Shown here piece after piece: positions 1 to 6,833 of a stretch of 16,056 bases of DNA (position 1 is the stretch's first letter; the number at the start of each line of letters is the position of its first letter). The notes under the pieces are model-generated. The model was not told the DNA's origin and ran no database searches. It worked only from the letters and a program-made list of their open reading frames with translations. Source of the DNA: Rhodospirillales bacterium (lineage in GTDB: Bacteria; Pseudomonadota; Alphaproteobacteria; QKFK01; SZUA-500); NCBI GenBank assembly GCA_003252195.1, contig QKFK01000139.1:1-16056 (forward strand), read 5' to 3'. The position numbers and the translations under genes were made by a program.

Positions 1-1
1 A

Positions 2-223
2 TTCAAATGCCAGCGTGAAGGGCTTCATCCAACACAGAAACCAGTGGCATTGTTTGAGTATCTTATTTGCACTTATACCAACGAGGGTGATGTTGTTGTC
101 GACAACTGCATGGGAAGCGGAACAACCGCCGTCGCCTGCATAAACACCAACCGAAATTTTATTGGCTTTGAGATTGACGAGGGGTATTGGAATGTTGCTA
201 ATAAAAGAATTAATATAATTTAA
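2..223 (+). CDS. DNA methyltransferase, N4/N6 beta class (C-terminal fragment)
   Basis: Only the last 73 codons are in the window; the 5' part lies upstream. The reading frame beginning at base 2 shows HPTQKPVALFEYLI, then the S-adenosylmethionine-binding motif I as DNCMGSGTT, then NRNFIGFEIDEGYW, and stops with TAA at 221-223. HPTQKP followed by D-x-x-x-GSGTT and FIGxExDxxY is the standard C-terminal end of N6-adenine/N4-cytosine methylases of the N6_N4_Mtase family. Motif I lying near the C-terminus implies that the catalytic DPPY/SPPY motif precedes it, outside the window, which is the beta-class order. In clostridial prophages such a gene often sits just before the terminase genes and modifies phage DNA, probably against host restriction. 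Target specificity cannot be read from this fragment. Confidence 0.93.
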   Translation, partial: FKCQREGLHPTQKPVALFEYLICTYTNEGDVVVDNCMGSGTTAVACINTNRNFIGFEIDEGYWNVANKRINII

Positions 224-290
224 AGGCTATTTGCACGTTTAGGTGCATATCTAGGGGCGTTTTTGGTTATGGGTGAAAGGTGTTTTCCCT

Positions 291-319
291 TTGTTTTGAC
301 ATACTGCACATGGTATAAT
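291..319 (+). promoter_or_regulatory. Candidate promoter, extended -10 (upstream of accessory cassette 1)
   Basis: TTGTTT (291-296), a 17-bp spacer, and a perfect TATAAT (314-319) preceded by TGG, an extended -10 element. It lies in the gap between the methylase stop and the membrane-protein gene at 430, with a second promoter downstream at 371-399. A closer TTGACA at 296-301 is only 12 bp from the -10 and cannot pair with it. Called from consensus only. Confidence 0.55.
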
Positions 320-350
320 TAACATTATATTGCAATGGTGACAAAATATA

Positions 351-370
351 AATTATTTTGAATTATTTTG
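351..370 (+). repeat. Tandem 10-bp AT-rich repeat abutting a -35 box
   Basis: AATTATTTTG occurs twice in direct succession (351-360 and 361-370), ending exactly where the TTGTAA -35 element of the next promoter starts. Position and A/T content fit an UP-element-like or regulator-binding sequence, but no function is demonstrated by the sequence. Confidence 0.5.
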
Positions 371-399
371 TTGTAATCTCTCCTAAAACGTGGTAAAAT
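371..399 (+). promoter_or_regulatory. Promoter of membrane-protein gene 430 (TGGTAAAAT type)
   Basis: TTGTAA (371-376), a 17-bp spacer, TAAAAT (394-399) preceded by TGG. The predicted start site near 406 leaves about ten bases before the ribosome binding site (GAGGAG, 416-421). Spacing and the extended -10 core match the promoter at 6771-6799 in front of the other accessory membrane-protein gene. Confidence 0.68.
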
Positions 400-429
400 G
401 TAGAAAATGACGTTTGAGGAGATGGGTTA

Positions 430-1278
430 TTGTATAATAAAGATTATTTAAGAAATTTATATATTAAATGTTTCGGAGCCCCTTTAGTGCAAACAATAGT
501 AAATGTTATTTTCCAGGTGGTATTAATACCAGTACTTATTAATATATTTTGTAATGATAAGAAGTTTGTCGTTCCTATTGTTGTAGTAAGTGTATATATT
601 GTTTTCTTATTTTTATTTTGGTTAGCTAACCATATAAAGCATGAGCAATATAAAGATTATTTAGTAAAAAAAGAATTCATCACAAAAATCCAAGTTCTTG
701 AAGATACTATGTCAAGGGCAGCTGAAAATGTTATTGAAAACTCGGAAAATAAAGATTTATCTTTTGAAGCAGCGGCGCAATTAATCTGTAATTGCATTTA
801 TAGTATTTTAAAAATTAAGACAGGTAATGATGTTGAAGTAAGAATAAGTGTTGTATCTATAATGACTGGGCAAAATGAAAATAAATATTCATTTGTCGGA
901 TATAAATCTGATACAACAGAAAAGGCTAAGAAAAAAATTGCTTCGATACGAGGCTGCAAACATTATTTCAAAACAGTTTACAATAGCAATAATGAAGAAT
1001 ACGTATTTTTAAACGAGGAACAAATTAACAAAGATTTTTATTTTTCCAAAGATAAAGGCAAGTCTAAAAAATTAAAGGAATACTTTGCTTATCCTGTAAA
1101 AAGTGTTTATGATAAAACAACTTTTATCTTACAAATAGATTTTAATAAAGAAAATTGCTTAGGAAAAAACTCAGAAGAAAAAAGAATATTTATTAACACC
1201 TATGTCAGACCATTTGTATTAAGATTATTAAATGTTAGATTAAGCGATTCTATAATTGCAAATAATAATGACAACTAA
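430..1278 (+). CDS. Two-TM membrane protein with possible GAF-like cytosolic domain; accessory (moron) gene
   Basis: A 282-aa protein not recognised as a named family. The start is TTG at 430, preceded by GAGGAG at 416-421 with about 8 bases spacing. An ATG at 422 is out of frame and reaches a stop after nine codons. Residues 18-40 and 46-68 are strongly hydrophobic and form a likely membrane hairpin. Residues about 70-110 are charged and helical. Residues about 112-275 look like a mixed alpha/beta sensory domain, perhaps GAF-like (inference from pattern only). The DNA is AT-rich: one 60-base line counted by hand (601-660) has 14 G/C, against 27 for line 3001-3060 in the large terminase. It has its own promoter and is co-oriented with a 50-aa ORF and a terminator. 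A membrane sensor involved in superinfection exclusion or defence is plausible but unproven. Confidence 0.75.
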   Translation: MYNKDYLRNLYIKCFGAPLVQTIVNVIFQVVLIPVLINIFCNDKKFVVPIVVVSVYIVFLFLFWLANHIKHEQYKDYLVKKEFITKIQVLEDTMSRAAENVIENSENKDLSFEAAAQLICNCIYSILKIKTGNDVEVRISVVSIMTGQNENKYSFVGYKSDTTEKAKKKIASIRGCKHYFKTVYNSNNEEYVFLNEEQINKDFYFSKDKGKSKKLKEYFAYPVKSVYDKTTFILQIDFNKENCLGKNSEEKRIFINTYVRPFVLRLLNVRLSDSIIANNNDN

Positions 1279-1291
1279 AGGAGGAGTAGGG

Positions 1292-1444
1292 ATGAAAAAA
1301 GAACAAAAGAGTGATAATTTGAAACCTATAAAAAATCCAACTGTTGAACAAGAAAAAAAAAGACAGATAGACGTTAGTAGTTTATTAGAACATTTTAATA
1401 AATTAAATGAGGAAATAAAACACACTATCAAAGAAAAAAATTAA
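1292..1444 (+). CDS. Small charged helical protein, partner ORF of accessory cassette 1
   Basis: A 50-aa ORF starting at ATG 1292 behind a near-perfect AAAGGAGG ribosome binding site (about 1278-1285); upstream in-frame ATGs would bury this site inside the coding region. The protein is Lys/Glu-rich without hydrophobic stretches, and its C-terminal half (SSLLEHFNKLNEEIKHTIKE) is amphipathic and probably helical. It begins 13 bases after the stop of the membrane-protein gene and ends just before an intrinsic terminator, so the two genes form a dicistron. No family recognised. It could be a soluble partner or regulator of the membrane protein. Confidence 0.65.
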   Translation: MKKEQKSDNLKPIKNPTVEQEKKRQIDVSSLLEHFNKLNEEIKHTIKEKN

Positions 1445-1455
1445 CAAATTATCGC

Positions 1456-1486
1456 AAACACTCCCACCATGGAGTGTTTTTCTTTT
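1456..1486 (+). terminator. Intrinsic terminator closing accessory cassette 1
   Basis: Inverted repeat ACACTCC (1458-1464) / GGAGTGT (1471-1477) with a 6-base loop, extendable by A:T pairs, followed by a T-rich tract running to 1486. It follows the 50-aa ORF by 13 bases. No obvious promoter lies between it and terS at 1518, so late transcription of the structural genes would need read-through or antitermination. Confidence 0.85.
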
Positions 1487-1517
1487 CCCCAAAACAAAAC
1501 GAATAGAGGTGAAAACA

Positions 1518-2234
1518 GTGCCGAGAGCACCCGATGAACGAATAGAAAAAGCCAAAGCCTTATACCTGCAAGGTGCCAAGTTGATTGATATTGCAAGTCA
1601 ATTAAACGTTCCGGAAGGCACTGTTCGCAGATGGAAATGTACTCATAAATGGGATAGCGAACGTTCGGATAAAAAAGCGAACGTTCGGAAAAATAAAGGC
1701 GGTCAAATAAACAATAAAAATACTGTCGGTCACTCTCCTAGCGTTCCTCTTGAAAACAAAAACGCAAAAAAGCATGGTCTGTTTGAGAAATATCTCCCCA
1801 AGGAAACGCTTGACATTGTCAATAATATGTCGCTTGACCCGCTTGATATTCTTTGGGATAACATTCAGATTGCCTACGCTGCCATTGTCAGAGCCCAGCG
1901 GATTGCTTATGTAAGGGACCAGCAAGATACTACTAAAGAAATAAGCAAGATTTCAAATGGTAAAACATCCAAGACAATGGAGTGGAACGTAGAGCAAGCC
2001 TGGGACAAGCAAGCTAATTTTATGAAAGCACAGGCTCGTGCTCAATCTGAACTGCGTTCGCTGATTAAACAGTACGACATAATGCTCCATAATAACTGGG
2101 AGCTTGCGAGCGAGGAGCAGAAGCTCCGAATTACTAAGCTTAAAACCGACATTGCAAAAACTAACGGCTCTGATAATTCTGAGGAACTTGCAAAGCTTGA
2201 CAGCGTTCTCAAAGAAATCAAAGGAGTGATTTAA
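1518..2234 (+). CDS. terS: Terminase small subunit
   Basis: A 238-aa protein that recognises phage DNA and directs the large terminase to the packaging start. GTG at 1518 is preferred over the in-frame GTG at 1509 because AGAGGTG (1505-1511) is then a ribosome binding site 6 bases upstream, and because the resulting N-terminus (VPRAPDERIEKA) matches the usual start of this family. Residues about 5-45 contain a helix-turn-helix (KLIDIASQLNVPEGTVRRWK), followed by a basic low-complexity linker and KKHGLFEKYLP, then LDPLDILWDNIQI and a helical C-terminal oligomerisation region, as in PBSX/phage small terminases. Two palindromic DNA repeats sit within the linker-coding region (1656-1689). The stop TAA overlaps the large terminase ATG by one base. 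Confidence 0.9.
   Translation: MPRAPDERIEKAKALYLQGAKLIDIASQLNVPEGTVRRWKCTHKWDSERSDKKANVRKNKGGQINNKNTVGHSPSVPLENKNAKKHGLFEKYLPKETLDIVNNMSLDPLDILWDNIQIAYAAIVRAQRIAYVRDQQDTTKEISKISNGKTSKTMEWNVEQAWDKQANFMKAQARAQSELRSLIKQYDIMLHNNWELASEEQKLRITKLKTDIAKTNGSDNSEELAKLDSVLKEIKGVI
1656..1689 (+). repeat. Paired palindromic repeats inside terS (candidate pac/TerS-binding site)
   Basis: The 14-mer AGCGAACGTTCGGA occurs at 1656-1669 and again at 1676-1689, a period of 20 bp. Each copy contains the perfect 10-bp palindrome CGAACGTTCG (1658-1667 and 1678-1687). Because 20 is not a multiple of three, the copies are read in different codon frames (SERSD versus ANVRK), which argues for a DNA-level role rather than a protein repeat. 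Packaging initiation sites commonly lie in or near terS, so a recognition site is a reasonable inference. Confidence 0.6.
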
Positions 2235-3503
2235 TGCCGTTTTTCAGCTAAACAGCAAGAGTTTTTCCGAAACGCGGACCACCGTTGGAACATAAAGTCC
2301 GGTGCAACACGTTCTGGTAAGACTTATATGGACTATTTTGTTATTCCCAAAAGAATTCGGGCAAGGGTTGGCAAGCCTGGACTTGTCGCTATTATTGGCG
2401 TATCTAAAGGCACTATTGAGCGTAATATAATTGAGCCGTTAAGGCAGATTTGGGGCAGTAAATTAGTCGGCGAAATCAACTCACAAAACATTTGCAATAT
2501 GTTTGGCGAAAAGGTTTATTGCCTTGGTGCTGAAAAGGTTTCACAGGTTTCTAAGCTTCGTGGTTCAAGCATTAAATACTGTTATGGTGATGAGGTTGCT
2601 GACTGGAATGAGGAAGTTTTCACAATGCTGAAATCCCGTCTTGACAAGCCTTATAGCTGTTTTGACGGAGCTTGCAACCCTCAAAATCCAACACATTGGT
2701 TTAAATCTTTTATCGACAGCGATGCCGATATTTATTGCCAGCAGTACACTATTTTTGACAACCCTTTTCTTGATAAAAAGTTCGTCGAGGATTTATGCAA
2801 AGAATATGACGGAACAATTTACTACGACCGATATATTCTAGGGCTTTGGAAACGTGCCGAGGGCGCAATTTACAGGCGTTTTGCAGATAATCCAAAGAAT
2901 TTTTATTGTAAAATAGTCGATAGAATTACAAACGAAATCAAAGTAAAGCAAATTTTAAAAAGCTCGATTACTGAAATCACAATCGGCATTGACTTTGGCG
3001 GGAACGGCTCTGGCCATGCTTTTGTTGCAACTGCTAAAACCCGAGATTATAAAGAGCTTATCGCCTTAAAGTCTGAAAGGCATTTTGGCGATTATGACAG
3101 CAACGACCTTGACAAGCTTGTGCTCGATTTTGCAAAAAAAGTCTTTAATGAGTATGGCGAGATTGATTATGTTTATTGGGATAATGCTGAAACAGTGCTT
3201 GGTCGAGGGGTTAAACGTGCTTTTGAAAAAGCTTTTCCTCATGCGATTGTTCGTCCTGCAAGAAAAGACAAGGTAAACGATAGAATTAACTGTGCTGTAA
3301 GGCTGATGGGGCTTGGCAGGTTTTTTTATTGTGACGATTGCAATTCGCTTAGAACAGCGCTATGTGATGCAGTTTATAACCAAAAAGAACAGCACAAGGA
3401 CGAACGTCTTGACGACGGAAGCACCGATATTGACAGCCTTGACGCATTCGAGTACACGTTTGAAAGAGATATGAAACGATATATTGACGCTGGAGGAGTT
3501 TAA
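2234..3503 (+). CDS. terL: Terminase large subunit, PBSX/Terminase_3 type, with apparent 1-base frameshift
   Basis: The ATP-driven packaging motor and nuclease. ATG 2234 has AAGGAG at 2221-2226 and overlaps the terS stop as TAATG. Read literally it gives MPFFS then stop. Removing one T from the T5 run 2240-2244 gives MPFSAKQQEFF continuous with the long frame ending at 3503, for 422 aa, the normal family length. The Walker A motif GATRSGKT is encoded around 2301-2324, upstream of the first in-frame ATG (2328), so starting there would delete the ATPase P-loop. Further motifs: Walker B-like IKYCYGDE, then the RNase H-fold nuclease with acidic residues in GIDFGG, YWDNAE and DSLDAFEY. The literal sequence is predicted non-functional unless the extra T is a sequencing error or is bypassed. 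Confidence 0.9.
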
Positions 3504-3504
3504 T

Positions 3505-4839
3505 ATGTTCCAAAATATAATTGGATTTATAAAGGGGCTGATAGGAAAAATGTTTAAAAGGGATGATTTAAAAAAGGTTATTGGGAGAGATATTCAGCTT
3601 TCAACAACAATGCTTGATAAAATTGCGTATTGGAGCAATATGCTTTCTGGAAAAGCCGAATGGGTTGGCGATAATGTTAAATCCCTCAGAATTGAACAAG
3701 GAATCTGCAAAGAACTTGCGAACATTTCACTCAACGAAATGACGGCAACTATTACCGACGAAAAGCTTGACGAAATTTTTAAATATTCCACAAGGGAGCT
3801 TAACGAAAACCTGCAAAAAGGTTTAGGTTTAGGCTCTTTTATTATTAAGCCTTTTGGGGAAAACAAGGCCGAATACGTCACTCCCGACAGGTTTGTGCCG
3901 ATTGAGTTTGACAATCGTGGACGTCTCACCCACGTTGCTTTTATTGATACTAAAAAGGTCGGCAATGATTACTATAGACGGTTTGAATTCCATGAGCTGA
4001 CCGACAATGGGCTTTTAATTTATAACAAGGCTTATTTTTCCACAAGTGAAAGTGAAATAGGCAGACCGACAGCATTGACAAGCATTCCAGAGTGGGCAAA
4101 GCTCCCAGAACAGCCTTTGTTATACGCAATTAACCGTCCTGATTTTGGTTATTACAGAAACCCAATTCCAAACACAATTGACGGAAGTTTCAACGGTGTT
4201 TCTGTTTTTGACAGTGCGATTGACTTGATTAAATCTACTGATACGCAGTTTGGACGGCTTGAGTGGGAGTTTGAGAGCGGCGAGAGGGCAATTCATGTTC
4301 CACGCACAGCTTTGAAAAAAGATGGGACAGTAGAAAAGCTTAATAGACGGCTTTATCGTGCGATAGAGGTTGAAAAAAGCAAAGATGAAGAATTATTTGA
4401 GGTATTCTCCCCTGAATTCCGTGACAGTTCACTTATTAACGGCTTAAACGCTTATTTAAGGCGGATTGAATTCAATGTGTCGTTAAGTTATGGCGATTTG
4501 TCAGACGTTGCCGACGTTGCGAAAACGGCTACCGAAATAAAGACGGCAAAGCAACGCAAGTACAATATGGTTACTGCAATTCAAGAAAATCTCAAGGAAT
4601 GCCTTGACGATTTTGTGTTTGCACTTGCATTTTACAACAGAATGGCAACACGAAAGTTTGAGCTTGTGTGCAATTTCAAGGATAGTATTCTTACTGATGA
4701 GGAAGCTGAACGCAAGCAGGATATGGCGGACGTTGCAATGGGCGTAATGGCTTTGTGGGAATACCGCATGAAGTGGTTTGGCGAGGACGAGGCAACGGCT
4801 AAAAGGAACGTTCCACAGCAAGCAAAGGTGATTGAATAA
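3505..4839 (+). CDS. Portal protein, A118 type
   Basis: A 444-aa protein forming the dodecameric ring at the capsid vertex through which DNA passes and to which terminase and the tail connector bind. ATG 3505 is chosen because GGAGGAG lies at about 3492-3498; an in-frame start further upstream (3484) would overlap the end of terL. The N-terminus (MFQNIIGFIKGLIGKMFK) followed by a region ending in LDKIAYWSNMLSGKAEW resembles the Listeria phage A118 family of portals. The C-terminal section (SLSYGDLSDVADVAKTATEI, then an amphipathic helix and EEAERKQDMADVAMG) fits the clip/stem and crown helices. It starts two bases after the terL stop and overlaps the minor capsid ATG by one base. Confidence 0.88.
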   Translation: MFQNIIGFIKGLIGKMFKRDDLKKVIGRDIQLSTTMLDKIAYWSNMLSGKAEWVGDNVKSLRIEQGICKELANISLNEMTATITDEKLDEIFKYSTRELNENLQKGLGLGSFIIKPFGENKAEYVTPDRFVPIEFDNRGRLTHVAFIDTKKVGNDYYRRFEFHELTDNGLLIYNKAYFSTSESEIGRPTALTSIPEWAKLPEQPLLYAINRPDFGYYRNPIPNTIDGSFNGVSVFDSAIDLIKSTDTQFGRLEWEFESGERAIHVPRTALKKDGTVEKLNRRLYRAIEVEKSKDEELFEVFSPEFRDSSLINGLNAYLRRIEFNVSLSYGDLSDVADVAKTATEIKTAKQRKYNMVTAIQENLKECLDDFVFALAFYNRMATRKFELVCNFKDSILTDEEAERKQDMADVAMGVMALWEYRMKWFGEDEATAKRNVPQQAKVIE

Positions 4840-6581
4840 TGTTCAACCCAAGTGAATTAGAGGGCATTCCGCTCCCTCTGGAACTGCATTTTTCAGAGCT
4901 TGAAAGCCGAATAATGTCCGATATTATCCGTAGAATTAAAATCAATTCCGAAATAACACGTTCAGCTGACTGGCAAATTCAAAGGCTTTCAGAACTCGGA
5001 AAATCCAATGATGAAATTAAATCCTACATACAAGACACTTTAAAACTTTCAGATGAGGAAATAGACAACCTTTATACCGGTGTAATTGAAACAGGCTATG
5101 CAAGGGATAAGGCTTTGTATGAGGCTGTCGGCAAGCCGTTTATTCCGTTTGCTGAAAATGCAGGACTGCAACAGCTTATAACTGCAACGGCCTTGCAAAC
5201 CAAAACCGAACTGAAAAATATTACTCAATCTTTAGGTTTTGCAAAAAAAGTTGATGGGAAGATAGTTTTTGAGCCGATTGCTGAATTTTATCAGAAAACG
5301 CTTGATTCTGCTATGCTTGATATAACAAGCGGTGCATTCGACTACAATTCAGTTATAAAGCGTACTGTTTTCGAAATGACTAATTCTGGACTTCGCACAG
5401 TTGATTATGCTACTGGCTGGAGTAATCGTGTTCCTGTTGCAAGTCGGAGAGCTGTTATGACTGGGGTTAATCAGGTTACCTCAAAGATTAATGACGATAA
5501 CGCTATTCAACTTGAAACTGAATATTTTGAGGTTACATGGCATGGAACTGCTCGCCCATCACATCAAGAGTGGCAGGGCAAGGTTTTCACAAAGCAACAG
5601 CTTGTTGAAATTTGTGGGCTTGGAAGTGTTACTGGGCTTTGTGGGGCAAATTGTTATCACAGCTACTTCCCTTTTATTCCAGGCGTTTCAGAACGCACCT
5701 ACACCGACGAGGAGCTTGCAGAGTTGAACGCAAATGAAAACATTAAGCGTGAGTATGCAGGCAAGGAGTACAACGCTTATGAGGCTACACAGCACCAACG
5801 AAAAATGGAAACCTTAATGCGCAAGCAAAGGCAGGACATCAAGCTTTTGCAAGAGGGCGGTGCTAATGAGGATGAGATTACATTTGCACGGTGTCGGTAC
5901 CGTTCAACCATGGCGCAGTATTCTGAGTTTTCTTCTAAAATGGAGTTGCCTCAACAGAGAGAACGCATTACTATTGACGGTCTTGGGGATGTTGGGGTTG
6001 GGAGGTATAAGAAGTCAAAAATTGCTGAAAAAACAACGAATAAATTTACTCACATAACTGAAAAAGCTATTGAAAAAGTTCCAGAAATAAAGGTAAATGA
6101 GTATACTGATATTGAATGTAAATATATTCACCAACAGCATAAAGAACTTTTAAAAACTGCAATGGAGGCTAACGACAGCAAGGAAGTTGCTTTTATTTTT
6201 GATAAGGATTTCAAACAAAAATCTATAAGCTTTGGTGAAGATGATGTCCTTGAATTTAAATCTAAAACTGCAACTGATATGCTTGCTTATGGAAAAGATT
6301 TATTTATAATGCACAATCACCCAAGAAATGGAAGTTTTTCCATGCATGATTTGAACTTCTTTTTTTCTAACGACCGAATTAAATCGCTTTCTATAGTAAA
6401 AAATAATGGTGCAATTGAAATATTGACAAAATCCCAAGAATTTAATTTAAAAATATTGTCTACTGAAAAAGAAAGAATAAAGAAAAAGGTTATTGACAAA
6501 CGCACAGATGCGGAATATAATAAACTTGTAAAAATATTACTATCAAAAACAAAATCAGGTTTAGTTTGGGAGGTGCACTAA
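4839..6581 (+). CDS. Minor capsid protein (Phage_min_cap2 type) fused to a C-terminal JAMM-like domain
   Basis: A 580-aa head protein. Residues 1 to about 388 resemble Phage_min_cap2 minor capsid proteins, including WHGTARPSHQEWQGKVF, GLCGANCYHSYFPFIPG and SERTYTDEEL, and an Arg/Gln-rich helical stretch. Residues about 395-580 are unrelated and coded by more AT-rich DNA from about base 6005 on. They carry H492-N-H494-P, F500-S501 and D504 (HNHP...FSxxD), a JAMM/RadC-like zinc metallohydrolase signature, although the spacing H494-S501 is one residue shorter than the canonical HxHx7SxxD. Phage head proteins of this position often carry swappable C-terminal enzyme or toxin domains. Whether this one is a deubiquitinase-like peptidase, a maturation protease or an injected effector cannot be told. 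The stop overlaps the ATG of a 41-aa ORF. Confidence 0.85.
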   Translation: MFNPSELEGIPLPLELHFSELESRIMSDIIRRIKINSEITRSADWQIQRLSELGKSNDEIKSYIQDTLKLSDEEIDNLYTGVIETGYARDKALYEAVGKPFIPFAENAGLQQLITATALQTKTELKNITQSLGFAKKVDGKIVFEPIAEFYQKTLDSAMLDITSGAFDYNSVIKRTVFEMTNSGLRTVDYATGWSNRVPVASRRAVMTGVNQVTSKINDDNAIQLETEYFEVTWHGTARPSHQEWQGKVFTKQQLVEICGLGSVTGLCGANCYHSYFPFIPGVSERTYTDEELAELNANENIKREYAGKEYNAYEATQHQRKMETLMRKQRQDIKLLQEGGANEDEITFARCRYRSTMAQYSEFSSKMELPQQRERITIDGLGDVGVGRYKKSKIAEKTTNKFTHITEKAIEKVPEIKVNEYTDIECKYIHQQHKELLKTAMEANDSKEVAFIFDKDFKQKSISFGEDDVLEFKSKTATDMLAYGKDLFIMHNHPRNGSFSMHDLNFFFSNDRIKSLSIVKNNGAIEILTKSQEFNLKILSTEKERIKKKVIDKRTDAEYNKLVKILLSKTKSGLVWEVH

Positions 6582-6706
6582 TGTCAGATAAAAAATATAT
6601 TCTTGATGGCAATCAAGACGAAGGCTTTCAATTGTTAGACGAAACTTTAAAATGCGATAATGATAATTATTTGTCTGACGAATATAGCTATCTTGACGAA
6701 GACTAA
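6581..6706 (+). CDS. Small acidic protein following the JAMM-bearing minor capsid gene
   Basis: A 41-aa ORF from ATG 6581, coupled to the previous gene by a TAATG overlap and with GGGAGGT at about 6568-6574 as ribosome binding site. The product begins MSDKKYILDG and ends LSDEYSYLDED; it is strongly acidic, Asp-rich and without hydrophobic segments. No family recognised. The tight coupling to a gene with a variable enzymatic C-terminus makes an inhibitory or chaperone-like partner conceivable, but that is speculation. It is followed at once by an intrinsic terminator. Confidence 0.6.
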   Translation: MSDKKYILDGNQDEGFQLLDETLKCDNDNYLSDEYSYLDED

Positions 6707-6708
6707 CC

Positions 6709-6738
6709 CCACCCTCACATTGTGTCGGTGGTGTTTTT
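6709..6738 (+). terminator. Intrinsic terminator after the 41-aa ORF
   Basis: Stem CCACC (6709-6713) / GGTGG (6727-6731), inner pairing CAC (6716-6718) / GTG (6722-6724) across a small internal loop, followed by GTTTTTAT. It ends the packaging/portal/minor-capsid transcription unit inside the head module. Confidence 0.7.
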
Positions 6739-6770
6739 ATAACTTTTTTATACTTTATTGTAAATATATC

Positions 6771-6799
6771 TTGCATTTTACTATTTTAAGTGGTAAAAT
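6771..6799 (+). promoter_or_regulatory. Promoter of membrane-protein gene 6834 (TGGTAAAAT type)
   Basis: TTGCAT (6771-6776), 17-bp spacer, TAAAAT (6794-6799) preceded by TGG. The same layout and nine identical core bases (TGGTAAAAT), followed by a TAG three bases on, occur in the promoter at 371-399. A ribosome binding site follows at about 6818. Confidence 0.68.
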
Positions 6800-6833
6800 A
6801 TAGGGAAAATAAAGGTTGGGAGGGTTAGGCAAG

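Noticed and set aside
231..264. Possible terminator after the methylase (TGCAC...GTGCA followed by GTTTTT)
   Set aside because: Only a 5-bp stem, and the T-run starts about 12 bases after the stem; too weak to call.
296..319. TTGACA (296-301) paired with TATAAT (314-319)
   Set aside because: Spacer is 12 bp, too short for a sigma-A promoter; TTGTTT at 291 with 17 bp was used instead.
2240..2246. Programmed +1 frameshift in terL
   Set aside because: The T5 run allows a slip, but no stop codon or rare pause codon sits in the A site and no stimulator is evident. Terminase genes of this type are not known to be frameshifted; kept only as an alternative.
2328..2330. ATG 2328 as true start of the large terminase
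   Set aside because: It lacks a ribosome binding site and would remove the Walker A motif encoded just upstream; the RBS-backed ATG at 2234 plus a 1-base indel explains the data better.
4806..4815. Palindrome GGAACGTTCC near the end of the portal gene as a third packaging-repeat copy
   Set aside because: Differs from CGAACGTTCG at both ends and stands alone 3 kb away; likely chance.
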